Position numbers and translations under genes: made by a program. Below, piece by piece: positions 17,997 to 27,331 of a DNA stretch of 64,000 nt. Origin of the DNA: Algoriphagus formosus (GTDB lineage: Bacteria > Bacteroidota > Bacteroidia > Cytophagales > Cyclobacteriaceae); the NCBI RefSeq assembly GCF_002807035.1, contig NZ_NIUC01000002.1, positions 1,083,267-1,147,266 of the forward strand, read 5' to 3'. Under the pieces are notes generated by a model that did no database searches, had not been told where the DNA came from, and was given only the letters and a program-made list of their open reading frames with translations. Positions within the stretch are counted from its first letter, which is position 1; every line of letters begins with the position of its first letter.

Positions 17997-18848
17997 GTGG
18001 CATTAGACCAACTACAGGAAGAGGAAGAAGGAATGTCCTTCTTGGATCATTTGGAAGCACTACGATGGCACTTATTGCGATCGGTAGCTGCGATTTTGAT
18101 CTTCACAGTCATAGCCTTTCTTTCCAAAAGCATCGTATTTGGAATAATCATTTTGGGCCCATCCAAAATTGATTTTCTGACTTACCGAGTCTTGTGTGAC
18201 ATCGCAATGTCACTCAATATCCCGGCGCTTTGTATTGATGAACTTCCCTTCACCATCCAAAGTAGGCAGATGACTGGGCAGTTCTCCATGCACATGACTT
18301 CCAGTTTTGTGGTTGGTTTCATAGTGGCCTTTCCCTATGTATTTTGGGAGGTTTGGCGATTTATCAGTCCAGGGCTTTACGATCAAGAAAAAAATGCTGC
18401 AAGAGGAGCTGTCTTCTTTGTGAGTTTGCTGTTCTTCCTTGGTGCTGCTTTTGGATATTATATCCTATCTCCACTTTCGATCAATTTCCTTTCCAACTAT
18501 AGATTGGACCCTTCCATTCTGAATGAATTTGATATCACTTCTTATGTGACGACTTTGACTATGTTGGTGCTTGCATCAGCTATCATGTTTCAGCTTCCGG
18601 TAGTGATCTATTTTCTGTCTATGAGTGGTTTGGTGACTTCAGGAATGCTAAGAACTTATCGTCGACATGCCATTGTTGTGATATTGGTATTGGCAGCGGT
18701 AATTACCCCTCCTGATGTGATTTCTCAGTTGCTGATTGCGATGCCGATTTTGGTGCTGTATGAGGCAGGGATTACCATTGCGAAGCGTCTGGAAAAGAAA
18801 CGTGCACTCAAAGAAGCTGAGTACGAAAGACAATTTGACGACGAGTAA
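17997..18848 (+). CDS. tatC: Sec-independent protein translocase TatC
   Basis: 283 residues with six membrane helices. TatC recognises twin-arginine signal peptides. Signature regions are MSFLDHLEALRWHLLRS at the N-terminus (the conserved Glu before the first helix), FVVGFIVAFPYVFWEVWRFISPGLY and LAAVITPPDVISQLLIAMPI. Start is GTG at 17997; no ATG gives the full N-terminus. No tatA is next to it, so the partner is elsewhere, as is common in this phylum. Confidence 0.95.
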   Translation: MALDQLQEEEEGMSFLDHLEALRWHLLRSVAAILIFTVIAFLSKSIVFGIIILGPSKIDFLTYRVLCDIAMSLNIPALCIDELPFTIQSRQMTGQFSMHMTSSFVVGFIVAFPYVFWEVWRFISPGLYDQEKNAARGAVFFVSLLFFLGAAFGYYILSPLSINFLSNYRLDPSILNEFDITSYVTTLTMLVLASAIMFQLPVVIYFLSMSGLVTSGMLRTYRRHAIVVILVLAAVITPPDVISQLLIAMPILVLYEAGITIAKRLEKKRALKEAEYERQFDDE

Positions 18849-18912
18849 TTGAATACATATTTTGTATTCTATAGCTAAAACCACCTAATTGATAAATAAA
18901 ATCTTATCCACT

Positions 18913-19350
18913 ATGTCCAGAAAAATAGCAATTGGCGGCGACCATGCCGGGTTTGAATATAAAACTCAACTAATCCAGAAGCTTGAAAAGTCTGGCTATG
19001 AGGTCAAAGATTTTGGCCCATTCTCTGATGCTTCAGTCGATTATCCTGACTATGTACATCCGCTTTGCAGCGCTGTGGAAAGTGGAGAATTTGAAAAAGG
19101 CATCGTCATCTGTGGAAGTGGAAATGGGGTAGCCATTACTGCCAATAAACATCAGGGAATTCGAGCTGCTCTCTGCTGGAATGAAGCCATTGCATCACTT
19201 GCACGACGTCACAACGACGCAAATGTGATCGCCATTCCCGCCCGTTTTATCCCCTATGAGCAAGCAGAAAACCAAGTGGATATTTTTCTGACGACTGAGT
19301 TTGAAGGAGGTCGGCATAGCAAGCGAGTAAACAAAATTGCCTGCAGCTGA
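18913..19350 (+). CDS. rpiB: Ribose-5-phosphate isomerase B
   Basis: 145 residues from ATG 18913; a TTG at 18889 would add eight residues not typical of the family. RpiB interconverts ribose-5-phosphate and ribulose-5-phosphate in the pentose phosphate pathway. Visible features are IAIGGDHAGFEYK (residues 5-17), the catalytic-cysteine loop GIVICGSGNGVAITANK, and ALCWNEAIASLARRHNDANV. It follows tatC by 64 nt and converges on the acetyltransferase gene. Confidence 0.93.
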   Translation: MSRKIAIGGDHAGFEYKTQLIQKLEKSGYEVKDFGPFSDASVDYPDYVHPLCSAVESGEFEKGIVICGSGNGVAITANKHQGIRAALCWNEAIASLARRHNDANVIAIPARFIPYEQAENQVDIFLTTEFEGGRHSKRVNKIACS

Positions 19351-19366
19351 TCTGAGAAAGAGTTAT

Positions 19367-19795
19367 TCAAAGCCTTTTTGAAAAATATATTCTTCGATGA
19401 CCCGTTGGAAAGTCTTTGATCTCTCCAATGGGCTGATAGCCATTTTTTAGGTAAAATTCTTCCGCCTGAAAATCAAAAGTATCCAACATCGCTATTTCAG
19501 CTCCCTTTTCTCTAGCAACTTCCTCGATGTAGGCTAAAATCTTGCTTCCGTAGCCTTGTCCCCTAAATTGTTCATGAACCCAAAGGGCACGAATCTCCAA
19601 ACCATTCCAATACCCAATTCCACCAAGTACGCCTCCTATATTCTCTCCTTCCTTTGTTTTTGCCACAAAATCAAGCGGAGTCCAAATAGGCGCTAGCGCT
19701 GACACTTTGTTAAGGTTATATTCATTCAATCCGTCAAGAATCGATTTAATGTCCTCTTTGGCGCATGGCTCTATGGATATTCGGGATATCACCAT
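19367..19795 (-). CDS. GNAT family N-acetyltransferase
   Basis: 142 residues, the normal size of a single GNAT domain. The acetyl-CoA pyrophosphate loop is visible as RGQGYGSKILAYIEE (motif A, near residues 80-94), with the preceding strand EIRALWVHEQF and a C-terminal AEEFYLKNGYQPIGE. It transfers an acetyl group to an amine; the acceptor is unknown. 33 nt separate it from the chitinase-like gene upstream, so the two may be cotranscribed. Confidence 0.9.
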   Translation of the reverse strand: MVISRISIEPCAKEDIKSILDGLNEYNLNKVSALAPIWTPLDFVAKTKEGENIGGVLGGIGYWNGLEIRALWVHEQFRGQGYGSKILAYIEEVAREKGAEIAMLDTFDFQAEEFYLKNGYQPIGEIKDFPTGHRRIYFSKRL

Positions 19796-19828
19796 TTCTT
19801 TTGAAATAAATTTCCAGAGTTTGATGAT

Positions 19829-21040
19829 TTAATCATTGGCCGCCTTATAGATCGCATCTAGTAATGACCCTTCTTCTTTGGTATCATTTCCCAATTCCCA
19901 GAACATGATGCCTCCCAGACCCTTTTCCATGGTATATCGGGTCTTGAGTGCGACTGAAACGGTATCATCATAAGACACAAACAAACTGGCTTGCTGATTG
20001 TACATGTATGGAGCTTGCGCTTTTTCATCCCAAAATCGCTCGAAACTAGCATCAGCCTCATATTCATCTCGAATCCGGTGATAGGCCATCCAACCAATAT
20101 GCAAGCCTCCACTTAGCTGGTACAAACCATTATTGGCTGGAGGAACACCCTTCCAAACTCGGCCATAAAATGCTCCGCCTATGACAATTTGCTCAGGGTT
20201 TACACCTTCCTCAATCAGGAAGTCAACAATTTTCTGCGCAGAACGAGGGTGGGGATCCATATTCTGTCCATTCTGATAAAGACTATCCAAGTGAGCCCCA
20301 AAAGGTGTTTCCTTCACCTCTTCGCTTGTCATATCACCCAAGGGGGTATGATGCCCTGTATAAATCGATACACCCGATACTTGATCGTAGGTCATCACAT
20401 TGGTGAAATCGGCGTATTTCATCACCTCTTCCATCTCCACAAAGTCAAAATATCGCTTCCAGCCAGCTGATGCAAAGGTCAATACTTTGGGTGATTCGAA
20501 GCTGTCCAGCATCTCCCGAAGTCCTTTCATCAGTGCAGTAAAGTTCTGCTTGTCCTCATCCCGAGCTTTGGTACCGGCTCCTGATATCCCGGGATATTCC
20601 CAGTCCATATCCATTCCGTCTAGTTGGTATTCCGCAATGAAATCCCGGGCACTTTGAATGAATTTGGCCCGGCTTTCCTCAGTCAATGCCATATCTGAGA
20701 ATCCATCAGCACCCCAGCCTCCACAGGCAATCATGACTTTAAGATCTGGGTTTCGATCTTTTTGCTTGACCAAAGCCTCCAATTTTGGACCTGAATTTTC
20801 AGGGTTTCTGAATTGCATTTCACCATCTATGACCTGAGTAAAAGAGAAAATAATGTGCGTTAGCTTTTCTACAGGAATCTCCTCAGGCTGAAAATTCCGC
20901 TCCGGCACATAGTAGGCCATGATCACCGGGTTAGGGTTGAGTAGCTCGGTATCATTGCCTGCTCCAGAGTCAATTGGGTTTTGAGAATTACAGGCAATAG
21001 CCAAAAGGAGAAAAACTAAAAAGAATCTACCTTGGAACAT
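19829..21040 (-). CDS. Glycoside hydrolase family 18 (chitinase-like) lipoprotein
   Basis: 403 residues. A lipoprotein signal (LLLAIAC lipobox, Cys 17) predicts lipid anchoring at the cell envelope. The GH18 catalytic motif DGMDMDWE is at residues 141-148, with Glu148 as acid/base, and the SxGG-type strand appears as IACGGWG. The C-terminal GLGGIMFWELGND strand supplies the conserved Trp. It probably cleaves chitin or related beta-1,4-GlcNAc glycans; hydrolysis rather than binding is supported by the intact DxxDxDxE. Confidence 0.92.
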   Translation of the reverse strand: MFQGRFFLVFLLLAIACNSQNPIDSGAGNDTELLNPNPVIMAYYVPERNFQPEEIPVEKLTHIIFSFTQVIDGEMQFRNPENSGPKLEALVKQKDRNPDLKVMIACGGWGADGFSDMALTEESRAKFIQSARDFIAEYQLDGMDMDWEYPGISGAGTKARDEDKQNFTALMKGLREMLDSFESPKVLTFASAGWKRYFDFVEMEEVMKYADFTNVMTYDQVSGVSIYTGHHTPLGDMTSEEVKETPFGAHLDSLYQNGQNMDPHPRSAQKIVDFLIEEGVNPEQIVIGGAFYGRVWKGVPPANNGLYQLSGGLHIGWMAYHRIRDEYEADASFERFWDEKAQAPYMYNQQASLFVSYDDTVSVALKTRYTMEKGLGGIMFWELGNDTKEEGSLLDAIYKAAND

Positions 21041-21407
21041 GAAGATTAGAATTTAGACTTAATGTAAATTTTTTATGAAGTTAAAAATACATTTGTCAAA
21101 ATTTTAACTCCTTGGCGAGAATGATCATTTTTTCATCTGATTATACGCTTTTCTGCCAGTTTGAAAGAAATACGATCCAAAATATGCCTCGAAGTGAAAG
21201 TTGCTGATGCTTCGATCTTCATTCTTCGGACTTCCAGCCAGATTAGCATAGAAAATGAGGCTATCGGCATAATTCCGTAATTCTACATTTTTTTATATCA
21301 ATGGTTCCCCTCTTCAAGGTTTTCAAAAGAATAAATTACATCAAAAAAATAGCCTTCTGAGAGCATAGAAGGCTAATAATTTTGGTTTAGGTTTCTAATG
21401 ATTTGTT
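21041..21407. other. 367-nt intergenic gap
   Basis: AT-rich; no supported gene. It contains the terminator of the leftward ExbB-like gene at its right end (21343-21375). The left part should carry the promoter of the chitinase-like gene, but no clear TAnnTTTG box was found. Confidence 0.5.
21343..21375 (-). terminator. Intrinsic terminator of the ExbB-like gene
   Basis: 9-bp perfect stem TAGCCTTCT/AGAAGGCTA with an 8-nt loop; seven T on the leftward strand follow. Confidence 0.85.
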
Positions 21408-21824
21408 TTATGATTCAACTTCAGCTCTTCGCATCACGGTCAAAATAAAACTAGCTGTAAAGCCACAGATAAGTACCAAAAGGCCAAACAAGGGGGATAA
21501 CAAGGTGATTTTTAAGCCTCCAGCCAACAAACTTGGTGAAATATCCCCTGCAGCTTCAATGGCATCAAAAGCCCCAATCAATCCCATCAGGGAGTTCATC
21601 AAGGAAATCACCAGACCAAGGATTGCGGCATGATTGATTAACTTTTTATTCTTTTGAAATACGGCCTCTGATCCCTTTAATGAGTTGAAAGCCTTGATTG
21701 CAAAGAAAATGACAATCAAAAAGCAAATCAAAACCAAGGTCATTCCAGTGGTGCCGCCTTCCTGAAATCGGTCAATGATATTAAAACCGAAAACCACCCC
21801 TAGGTCAGTTGATAAGATATTCAT
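21408..21824 (-). CDS. Small MotA/TolQ/ExbB-like membrane protein
   Basis: 138 residues with three hydrophobic segments (about 27-47, 65-87 and 105-130). The LGLVISLMNSLMGLIGAFDAIE and ITLLSPLFGLLVLI segments resemble the pore helices of the MotA/TolQ/ExbB proton channel family. No ExbD/TolR partner is adjacent, which is unusual, so it may be a stand-alone or rewired member. It sits divergently next to a LytS/LytTR pair and has its own terminator. Confidence 0.7.
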   Translation of the reverse strand: MNILSTDLGVVFGFNIIDRFQEGGTTGMTLVLICFLIVIFFAIKAFNSLKGSEAVFQKNKKLINHAAILGLVISLMNSLMGLIGAFDAIEAAGDISPSLLAGGLKITLLSPLFGLLVLICGFTASFILTVMRRAEVES

Positions 21825-22035
21825 GCGAGTTGTTGTTTTGTTGATGGGGCAAGTATAGCCCTTCCCAAGTAGCTAAAAAGACTTTTGCGACCAATGACCT
21901 TTTTACCCTCAGTTTTAACCAAAGTAAACTGAAAAACGAGATATCACTTTCTATAAAGTCATCAATCTCGCTAATCTCGTCATCCATCGCAAATTTTTTG
22001 GATTCAGGATTTTTTCATTGACCTTGTCCTTTTCA

Positions 22036-23127
22036 ATGAAGAAGTATCTGTCGGTTTGGAAGATAGTAGCAGAGCAACTCGCTATTCAAATAAGCATTGC
22101 CTTAGGGGCTCTCTTATTCTTTGCATTCTATTTTGGCATTACTTTATCCAATCTCGGGCCGGCATTTACCTTTGGCCTGTTTCTCCTTCCTGTGACTATG
22201 GGCATGGTCAATGTTTTCAGTTTTTATCTGATTCCACAATATCTTTTTAGTCAGCGATACCTTGAGTTTTCTTTGTACACATTTTATACCCTAGTCATTT
22301 CTATCTTCCTGATTACGCTTTCCTCCTTTTATGGCTACTTATTCATAAATACCATCGAAACCATTGACAGAGAGTTCATTTTTACAAAAAATCTATACCT
22401 GATTATTGTGGCTGTATATATTGTGGTATTGCTTACTTCACTTTTTTCAACGTACAGAGAAAACATCAAAATCCAGCTAAGAAACAAAGAGCTACAGTTT
22501 GCTTTGGTAAATGGAAAGTTACAGCTCAAACAAGAGGAGCTTTCCTACTTGAAAATGCAAATCCATCCACACTTTTTGTTCAATACTCTCAATACCATCT
22601 ATGGGTCCGCTATTGCTCAAAGCAAACAAACTCCTGAATTGATTCTCAAGCTTTCAAACCTACTTGACTACATTCTTTACCAAACCAAAAAACAACTCGT
22701 TCCCCTTGACGAGGAAATTGCGCATCTGAAGGACTATTTGGCTCTAGAAAAAATGCGACATGGCTCCAGGGTAAAGGTTATTTGTCATTTCCCGGATCAA
22801 ACAAATGGAGTCATGATAGCTCCCATGCTTTTACTCCCCTTGGTCGAAAATTGCTTTAAGCATGGAAAATTTGATAAAGGAGACCCAAGCTCGGAATTAA
22901 AAATTGAGATCAACAATCAAGGACTTCTATTTACCTCAAAAAACCCTTACCATGAAAATGCTCCATCGGGGAAATTAGATTCCTCTGGCATTGGCCTTCA
23001 GAATATCAGAAAACGGCTGGACTTGCTTTACCCCAACTCTTATCTATTCGAGACAAATCAATCCTCAGGTATTTTCGCCGTCAAACTAGAACTCCATTCT
23101 TTAACTCCCAAGCTAACTACAACATGA
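22036..23127 (+). CDS. LytS-type sensor histidine kinase
   Basis: 363 residues from ATG 22036 (TTG 22018 is the alternative). Four membrane helices fill the first ~130 residues. A coiled linker and the His_kinase domain follow, with the phospho-acceptor motif MQIHPHFLFNTLNTIYG. An ATPase part with LPLVENCFKHG (N box) and SSGIGLQNIRKRL (G box) ends the protein. No extracellular sensor domain is visible, so the membrane part itself is the likely sensor. It overlaps its response regulator by 4 nt. Confidence 0.92.
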   Translation: MKKYLSVWKIVAEQLAIQISIALGALLFFAFYFGITLSNLGPAFTFGLFLLPVTMGMVNVFSFYLIPQYLFSQRYLEFSLYTFYTLVISIFLITLSSFYGYLFINTIETIDREFIFTKNLYLIIVAVYIVVLLTSLFSTYRENIKIQLRNKELQFALVNGKLQLKQEELSYLKMQIHPHFLFNTLNTIYGSAIAQSKQTPELILKLSNLLDYILYQTKKQLVPLDEEIAHLKDYLALEKMRHGSRVKVICHFPDQTNGVMIAPMLLLPLVENCFKHGKFDKGDPSSELKIEINNQGLLFTSKNPYHENAPSGKLDSSGIGLQNIRKRLDLLYPNSYLFETNQSSGIFAVKLELHSLTPKLTTT

Positions 23128-23822
23128 ATTGCCTGATCGTAGATGATGAACCTATCGCGCAGGATATTTTGAAAGAATATATATCCAGAGTGGATTTTCT
23201 ACAGCTTGTAGCCTGCTGCAATGATGCACAGGAAGCCTTTTCCGCTATTGATCAAAATGAACTAGACCTTGTCTTTCTTGACATCAACATGCCGGGAATT
23301 GATGGAATCACCTTGGCCAAAATTATTCCTAAGGATGTACAAATAATTTTTACTACTGCCTACCGAGAATATGCAGTGGAAGGGTTTAATCTCGAAGCAA
23401 CTGATTACCTACTAAAGCCTATTCCGTTTGATCGGTTTCTCAAAGCTGTAAACAGAGTGCGAGAAGCAAAACCCAAAACAGCGCTTAAACAGGATCAGAC
23501 TGAAATACCTGGCTTCATTTTCGTCCGTCAGGACAGGAAAATGGAAAAAATCGAAATCCAGAAAATTAAATATGTGGAGAGCTATGCAGACTATATCAAA
23601 ATCCACCTAGAAGACCGAATCTCAATCGTAAGGGAAAGTATCAGCAACTTTGAAAAAAAGCTTCCCAGTTCTCGATTTATCCGCTTCCATCGCGGGTATA
23701 TTGGAAATATTGCAGCGATTGATTCCTATACCAATGAATACATCGAAATTGATGGGAAAGCACTAACAATAAGCAGGTCCTACAAAAAAGACGTATTGGA
23801 GAGGCTTTCTTCTTTTGAATAG
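23124..23822 (+). CDS. LytTR-family response regulator
   Basis: 232 residues: a receiver domain (1-120) with acidic pocket DDE at 7-9, phospho-acceptor Asp53 in VFLDINMPGIDG and Lys in LLKPI. A LytTR DNA-binding domain follows (about 140-230) with KYVESYADYIKIHL and RFIRFHRGYIGNI. It forms a two-component system with the overlapping kinase gene. A likely local target is the divergent ExbB-like gene, but this is only inferred from position. Confidence 0.94.
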   Translation: MNCLIVDDEPIAQDILKEYISRVDFLQLVACCNDAQEAFSAIDQNELDLVFLDINMPGIDGITLAKIIPKDVQIIFTTAYREYAVEGFNLEATDYLLKPIPFDRFLKAVNRVREAKPKTALKQDQTEIPGFIFVRQDRKMEKIEIQKIKYVESYADYIKIHLEDRISIVRESISNFEKKLPSSRFIRFHRGYIGNIAAIDSYTNEYIEIDGKALTISRSYKKDVLERLSSFE

Positions 23823-23868
23823 AAAATGGCTGTGAATTAGTTCTACATCACTAATTCACAGCCATTTT
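23823..23868. terminator. Bidirectional terminator
   Basis: Perfect 19-bp arms (23823-23841 and 23850-23868) with an 8-nt loop, A-rich on one side and T-rich on the other, placed between convergent genes. Confidence 0.9.
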
Positions 23869-23884
23869 TAAATTTTCGTGCTTC

Positions 23885-25117
23885 TTAAAATTTGACTAAA
23901 GCCTCTACTCTTTTACCATCCCGCTCGTAAGCCACCTGCGTTTCTTGTCCGGGTTGGAAAGCTCCCAAAGCCCGCATATAACTCATCATATCGACGATGG
24001 TAGAATCTCCCAACTGAACAACAATATCACCTTTTTGCAAACCTGCTTTTTGGGCTGGTTTATCTTCGGATACCCCATCAATTCGCATTCCTTGACCATC
24101 ATATAAATAATCAGGAACTACTCCAAGTGTAACTGTAAATCTTGGAGAATCACCGGAACTGTCTTTCGTTTTAGTAAAAGCTAATTTTGGCTCTGTGTCA
24201 AGCTGCGCAATCAATCGATCAATGTATCGAACCACCTGAAGTAAGCCCTCAAAGTTGATCTTCTCGGAGTCATCCGAGGGACGGTGATAGTCTTCATGCT
24301 GACCGGTGAAAAAGTGTAAAACCGGCAAATCCTGTAGATAGAAAGACGTATGGTCTGAGGGACCAACCCCAGACTCTGAAGTAACCAACTTGAGACTGTC
24401 GCTATTGACCAGATCCAATGCCGGAACAAAGCTAGGACTGGTACCAACTCCATTGATCGCCAAAGTTTTTTCCTCATTAAGACGACCAACCATGTCCATA
24501 TTGATCATGTAATTGACAGTTTGTAGGTCGATGGTAGGATTTTTTACAAAATAATTGGAACCCCAAAGGCCATTTTCCTCTCCAGAAAAAGCGATAAACA
24601 GAAAATTAGACTGGTGCTTTTCATCCACCAATAGCTCAGCCAAAGCTGCTAAGGCAGCCGTGCCGGAAGCATTATCATCCGCACCATTGTGAATAGCAGA
24701 ATCTCCTCTATGCAGAGAGCCAGATCCTCCATACCCGAGGTGATCAAAATGAGCTCCAATCACGATAGTCTGAGCAGCTTGGTTGTCGATAAAACCTATC
24801 ACATTTCGGCCTGTGACACCTTCTCCATCTGTTCCAATGACTGCCTCCTCATGAGGATTACTTGGCTTGGAAACGGTAAATTCCTGAAAAAAACCGTCTG
24901 TGCCTTTGGGCGAAATCCCAATCTCACTGAAGCGCTCAGCCATATATTCAGCGGCTTTCACTTCACCATCTGTACCAATAGCCCGACCCTCTAATTGGTC
25001 AGCAGCTAAGTAGGTCACATCCTTTTTAAGATCATTGATTAAATCTGTATCGCTCGGGGCGGATTGACAGGCAAAAGCCAAAGCTCCAATAAGTCCGATT
25101 ACTTCGTAATGCTTCAT
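23885..25117 (-). CDS. M28 family metallopeptidase with PDZ domain
   Basis: 410 residues. A lipoprotein signal (ALAFAC lipobox) suggests envelope anchoring. The M28 zinc ligands lie in IGAHFDHLGYGG, NGADDNASGTAAL, FSGEENGLWGS and NMDMVGRL, with the final His in GPSDHTSFY/VLHFF. The C-terminal ~90 residues form a PDZ domain (GMRIDGVSEDKPAQKAGLQKGDIVVQ is its core). Such enzymes act as aminopeptidases on periplasmic or external peptides. Confidence 0.93.
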   Translation of the reverse strand: MKHYEVIGLIGALAFACQSAPSDTDLINDLKKDVTYLAADQLEGRAIGTDGEVKAAEYMAERFSEIGISPKGTDGFFQEFTVSKPSNPHEEAVIGTDGEGVTGRNVIGFIDNQAAQTIVIGAHFDHLGYGGSGSLHRGDSAIHNGADDNASGTAALAALAELLVDEKHQSNFLFIAFSGEENGLWGSNYFVKNPTIDLQTVNYMINMDMVGRLNEEKTLAINGVGTSPSFVPALDLVNSDSLKLVTSESGVGPSDHTSFYLQDLPVLHFFTGQHEDYHRPSDDSEKINFEGLLQVVRYIDRLIAQLDTEPKLAFTKTKDSSGDSPRFTVTLGVVPDYLYDGQGMRIDGVSEDKPAQKAGLQKGDIVVQLGDSTIVDMMSYMRALGAFQPGQETQVAYERDGKRVEALVKF

Positions 25118-25191
25118 GATTCTATTTTGATTTAGCCCAAAGATAATAATTGGTATCTTCGCGCTGCAATAAATACAAACTGAAGATTTCT

Positions 25192-26301
25192 ATGCGTTTC
25201 TATTTCCCGCTTTTATTGATTTTAATCATCGCCTGTGGGCCAAAAAATTCCGAGCAAACTGCAGAAAGCACTCCAACACATACGGCTTTGGATTCTGCGC
25301 TTCTTTCGGAAAATGAAATGAAATACCTTCGAAATATCAAGCAGTTGACTTTCGGAGGGAATAATGCTGAGGCTTACTGGTCATTTGATGATGAAATGCT
25401 CGTTTTCCAGTCCGATTATTCTGATTGGGGAGCTGAGTGCGATCAAATTTTCTACACCAACTGGAAAACAGACGACCTCAAAAACAATATGCCTCAACGC
25501 CTTTCTACCGGACTTGGGCGAACCACCTGCTCTTATTTTCTTCCGGGAAACCAAAGTATCGTCTATGCCTCTACCCATTTGGGAGGAGATGACTGCCCAC
25601 CTGTACCTGAGCGAAGAGCTGATGGCAAGTACGTTTGGCCGATCTATGATAGCTATGATATTTTCACGGCAGATATGGAGGGCAATATTCTAGAGCAACT
25701 CACCAATGATCCTGGCTATGACGGAGAGGCCACGCTATCTCCCCAAGGTGACAAAATCGTCTTCACTTCCATGCGAACCGGTGATTTGGAGCTTTTCACT
25801 ATGAATATTGATGGATCGGATGTCAAGCAAATCACCTCTGATCTAGGATATGATGGAGGAGCTTTTTTCTCGCCTGACGGCAGCAAGCTTGTATGGCGAG
25901 CTTCACGCCCGCAAACAGATGAAGAAAAAGCCGAATATCTTGAGCTTTTGGCTGAAGGCCTGGTAAAGCCTACCGAAATGGAACTCTACGTATCCAATGT
26001 CGATGGAAGTGATATTCGGAAAATTACCGATCTAGGCCAGGCTAACTGGGCGCCTTTTTTCCATCCTTCGGGAGAAAAAATCATTTTTGCATCCAATCAT
26101 CACACAGAGCGGGGCTTCCCCTTTAATCTATACATGATTAATTTAGACGGAACAGGACTAGTGAGAATTACCGAAAATGACACTTTCGATGCCTTCCCTG
26201 TATTCTCTAATGATGGAAAACACCTAGTCTTCTCATCCAACCGAAACAACGGCGGTACGCGCGATACCAACTTATTTGTAGCAGAATGGATTGGTGATTA
26301 A
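25192..26301 (+). CDS. TolB-like WD40/PD40 beta-propeller lipoprotein
   Basis: 369 residues from ATG 25192, chosen because the lipoprotein signal MRFYFPLLLILIIAC starts there. Repeated PD40 blades are seen in IKQLTFGGNNAEAYWSFDDE, DGEATLSPQGDKIVFTSMRTGDLEL, DGGAFFSPDGSKLVWRAS and DAFPVFSNDGKHLVFSSNR. It is a propeller with no peptidase domain, so likely a binding or scaffold protein on the periplasmic face. The promoter may use TATCTTCG near 25154. It ends at a strong terminator. Confidence 0.87.
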   Translation: MRFYFPLLLILIIACGPKNSEQTAESTPTHTALDSALLSENEMKYLRNIKQLTFGGNNAEAYWSFDDEMLVFQSDYSDWGAECDQIFYTNWKTDDLKNNMPQRLSTGLGRTTCSYFLPGNQSIVYASTHLGGDDCPPVPERRADGKYVWPIYDSYDIFTADMEGNILEQLTNDPGYDGEATLSPQGDKIVFTSMRTGDLELFTMNIDGSDVKQITSDLGYDGGAFFSPDGSKLVWRASRPQTDEEKAEYLELLAEGLVKPTEMELYVSNVDGSDIRKITDLGQANWAPFFHPSGEKIIFASNHHTERGFPFNLYMINLDGTGLVRITENDTFDAFPVFSNDGKHLVFSSNRNNGGTRDTNLFVAEWIGD

Positions 26302-26323
26302 TTGATCCATAAAAATTCCCAAG

Positions 26324-26360
26324 AGCCCTTCTTGCCTAAAGCAAGGAGGGCTTTTTTTTG
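26324..26360 (+). terminator. Intrinsic terminator after the PD40 gene
   Basis: 12-bp stem (one G-U pair), 5-nt loop, seven or more T. Confidence 0.9.
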
Positions 26361-26410
26361 ATTAGACCTGATCCTTCCTTATTTTACTAATTCGCTCAAC
26401 CTATTTTTAC

Positions 26411-27331
26411 ATGAAAAATTACCGACGACTAATTATTCCCTTTTTGGTCACGCTGGTATTGGTACTGGCAAAAATCTACTTCCGCGAAGAATCTGCAACA
26501 TGGACCGGCTTATTTTCAGTCTTGCCCCATATCAATACCATCTTGATTATTCTAGGTTTTACCTGGTGTCTCTTGGTCTTGACGGGTATTTTGAAACGAA
26601 TATTCTTGAAGCAATTTGATATCAGTCAAGAGAATAATCTCCGAGCCAGAAAAGTCTACACCCAGCTTAACATCCTTCAAAAGATTGTCAATTTTATCAT
26701 TATCATTCTTGGAATTGGATTGATTTTGGTCTCTTTTGAACCCATCCGTAAAATCGGTGTCGGGCTTTTTGCCTCAGCAGGAGTGGCCGGTATCATCATT
26801 GGTTTTTCGGCTCAGAAAGCTATTGGTACATTGGTCGCGGGAATTCAGATTGCATTCGCTCAGCCTTTTCGGCTGGATGATGCTGTGGTCGTAGAAGGTG
26901 AATGGGGCTGGATCGAAGAGGTCAATCTGACCTATGTCGTGGTGAGGATTTGGGATCAGCGTAGACTGGTGCTGCCGACTACCTATTTTTTGGAAAAACC
27001 CTTTCAAAACTGGACTAGAACCTCAGCAGACATCATTGGGTCGGTTTTTATTTATACAGATTATTCGGTGCCTTTTGACGCACTTCGTGAAGAACTGGAT
27101 CGGATTCTTGAAAACACCCCGCTTTGGGACAAGAAAGTAAAGGTTTTACAAGTGACAGATGCTAAGGAGCGCACCGTAGAGAGTCGAATCTTAGTTTCTG
27201 CCAAAAACTCTCCAACTGCCTGGGATTTGCGCGTGCACGTGCGGGAGAAAATGATCGAATTTCTTCAAAAGAACTATCCTGCAGCCCTTCCAAGAACACG
27301 CGTGGTTTTAGAAGAAAATAAAAGCTCATGA
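26411..27331 (+). CDS. MscS-type mechanosensitive channel
   Basis: 306 residues: three or four hydrophobic helices in the first ~140 residues. The MscS pore helix and cytoplasmic beta domain follow (VGLFASAGVAGIIIGFSAQKAIGTLVAGIQIAFAQPF split over residues ~117-153, then RLDDAVVVEGEWGWIEEVNLTYVVVR). These channels open under membrane tension to release solutes after osmotic downshock. A TATTTTTA box ends 1 nt before the ATG. The stop overlaps the porin gene by 4 nt. Confidence 0.92.
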   Translation: MKNYRRLIIPFLVTLVLVLAKIYFREESATWTGLFSVLPHINTILIILGFTWCLLVLTGILKRIFLKQFDISQENNLRARKVYTQLNILQKIVNFIIIILGIGLILVSFEPIRKIGVGLFASAGVAGIIIGFSAQKAIGTLVAGIQIAFAQPFRLDDAVVVEGEWGWIEEVNLTYVVVRIWDQRRLVLPTTYFLEKPFQNWTRTSADIIGSVFIYTDYSVPFDALREELDRILENTPLWDKKVKVLQVTDAKERTVESRILVSAKNSPTAWDLRVHVREKMIEFLQKNYPAALPRTRVVLEENKSS

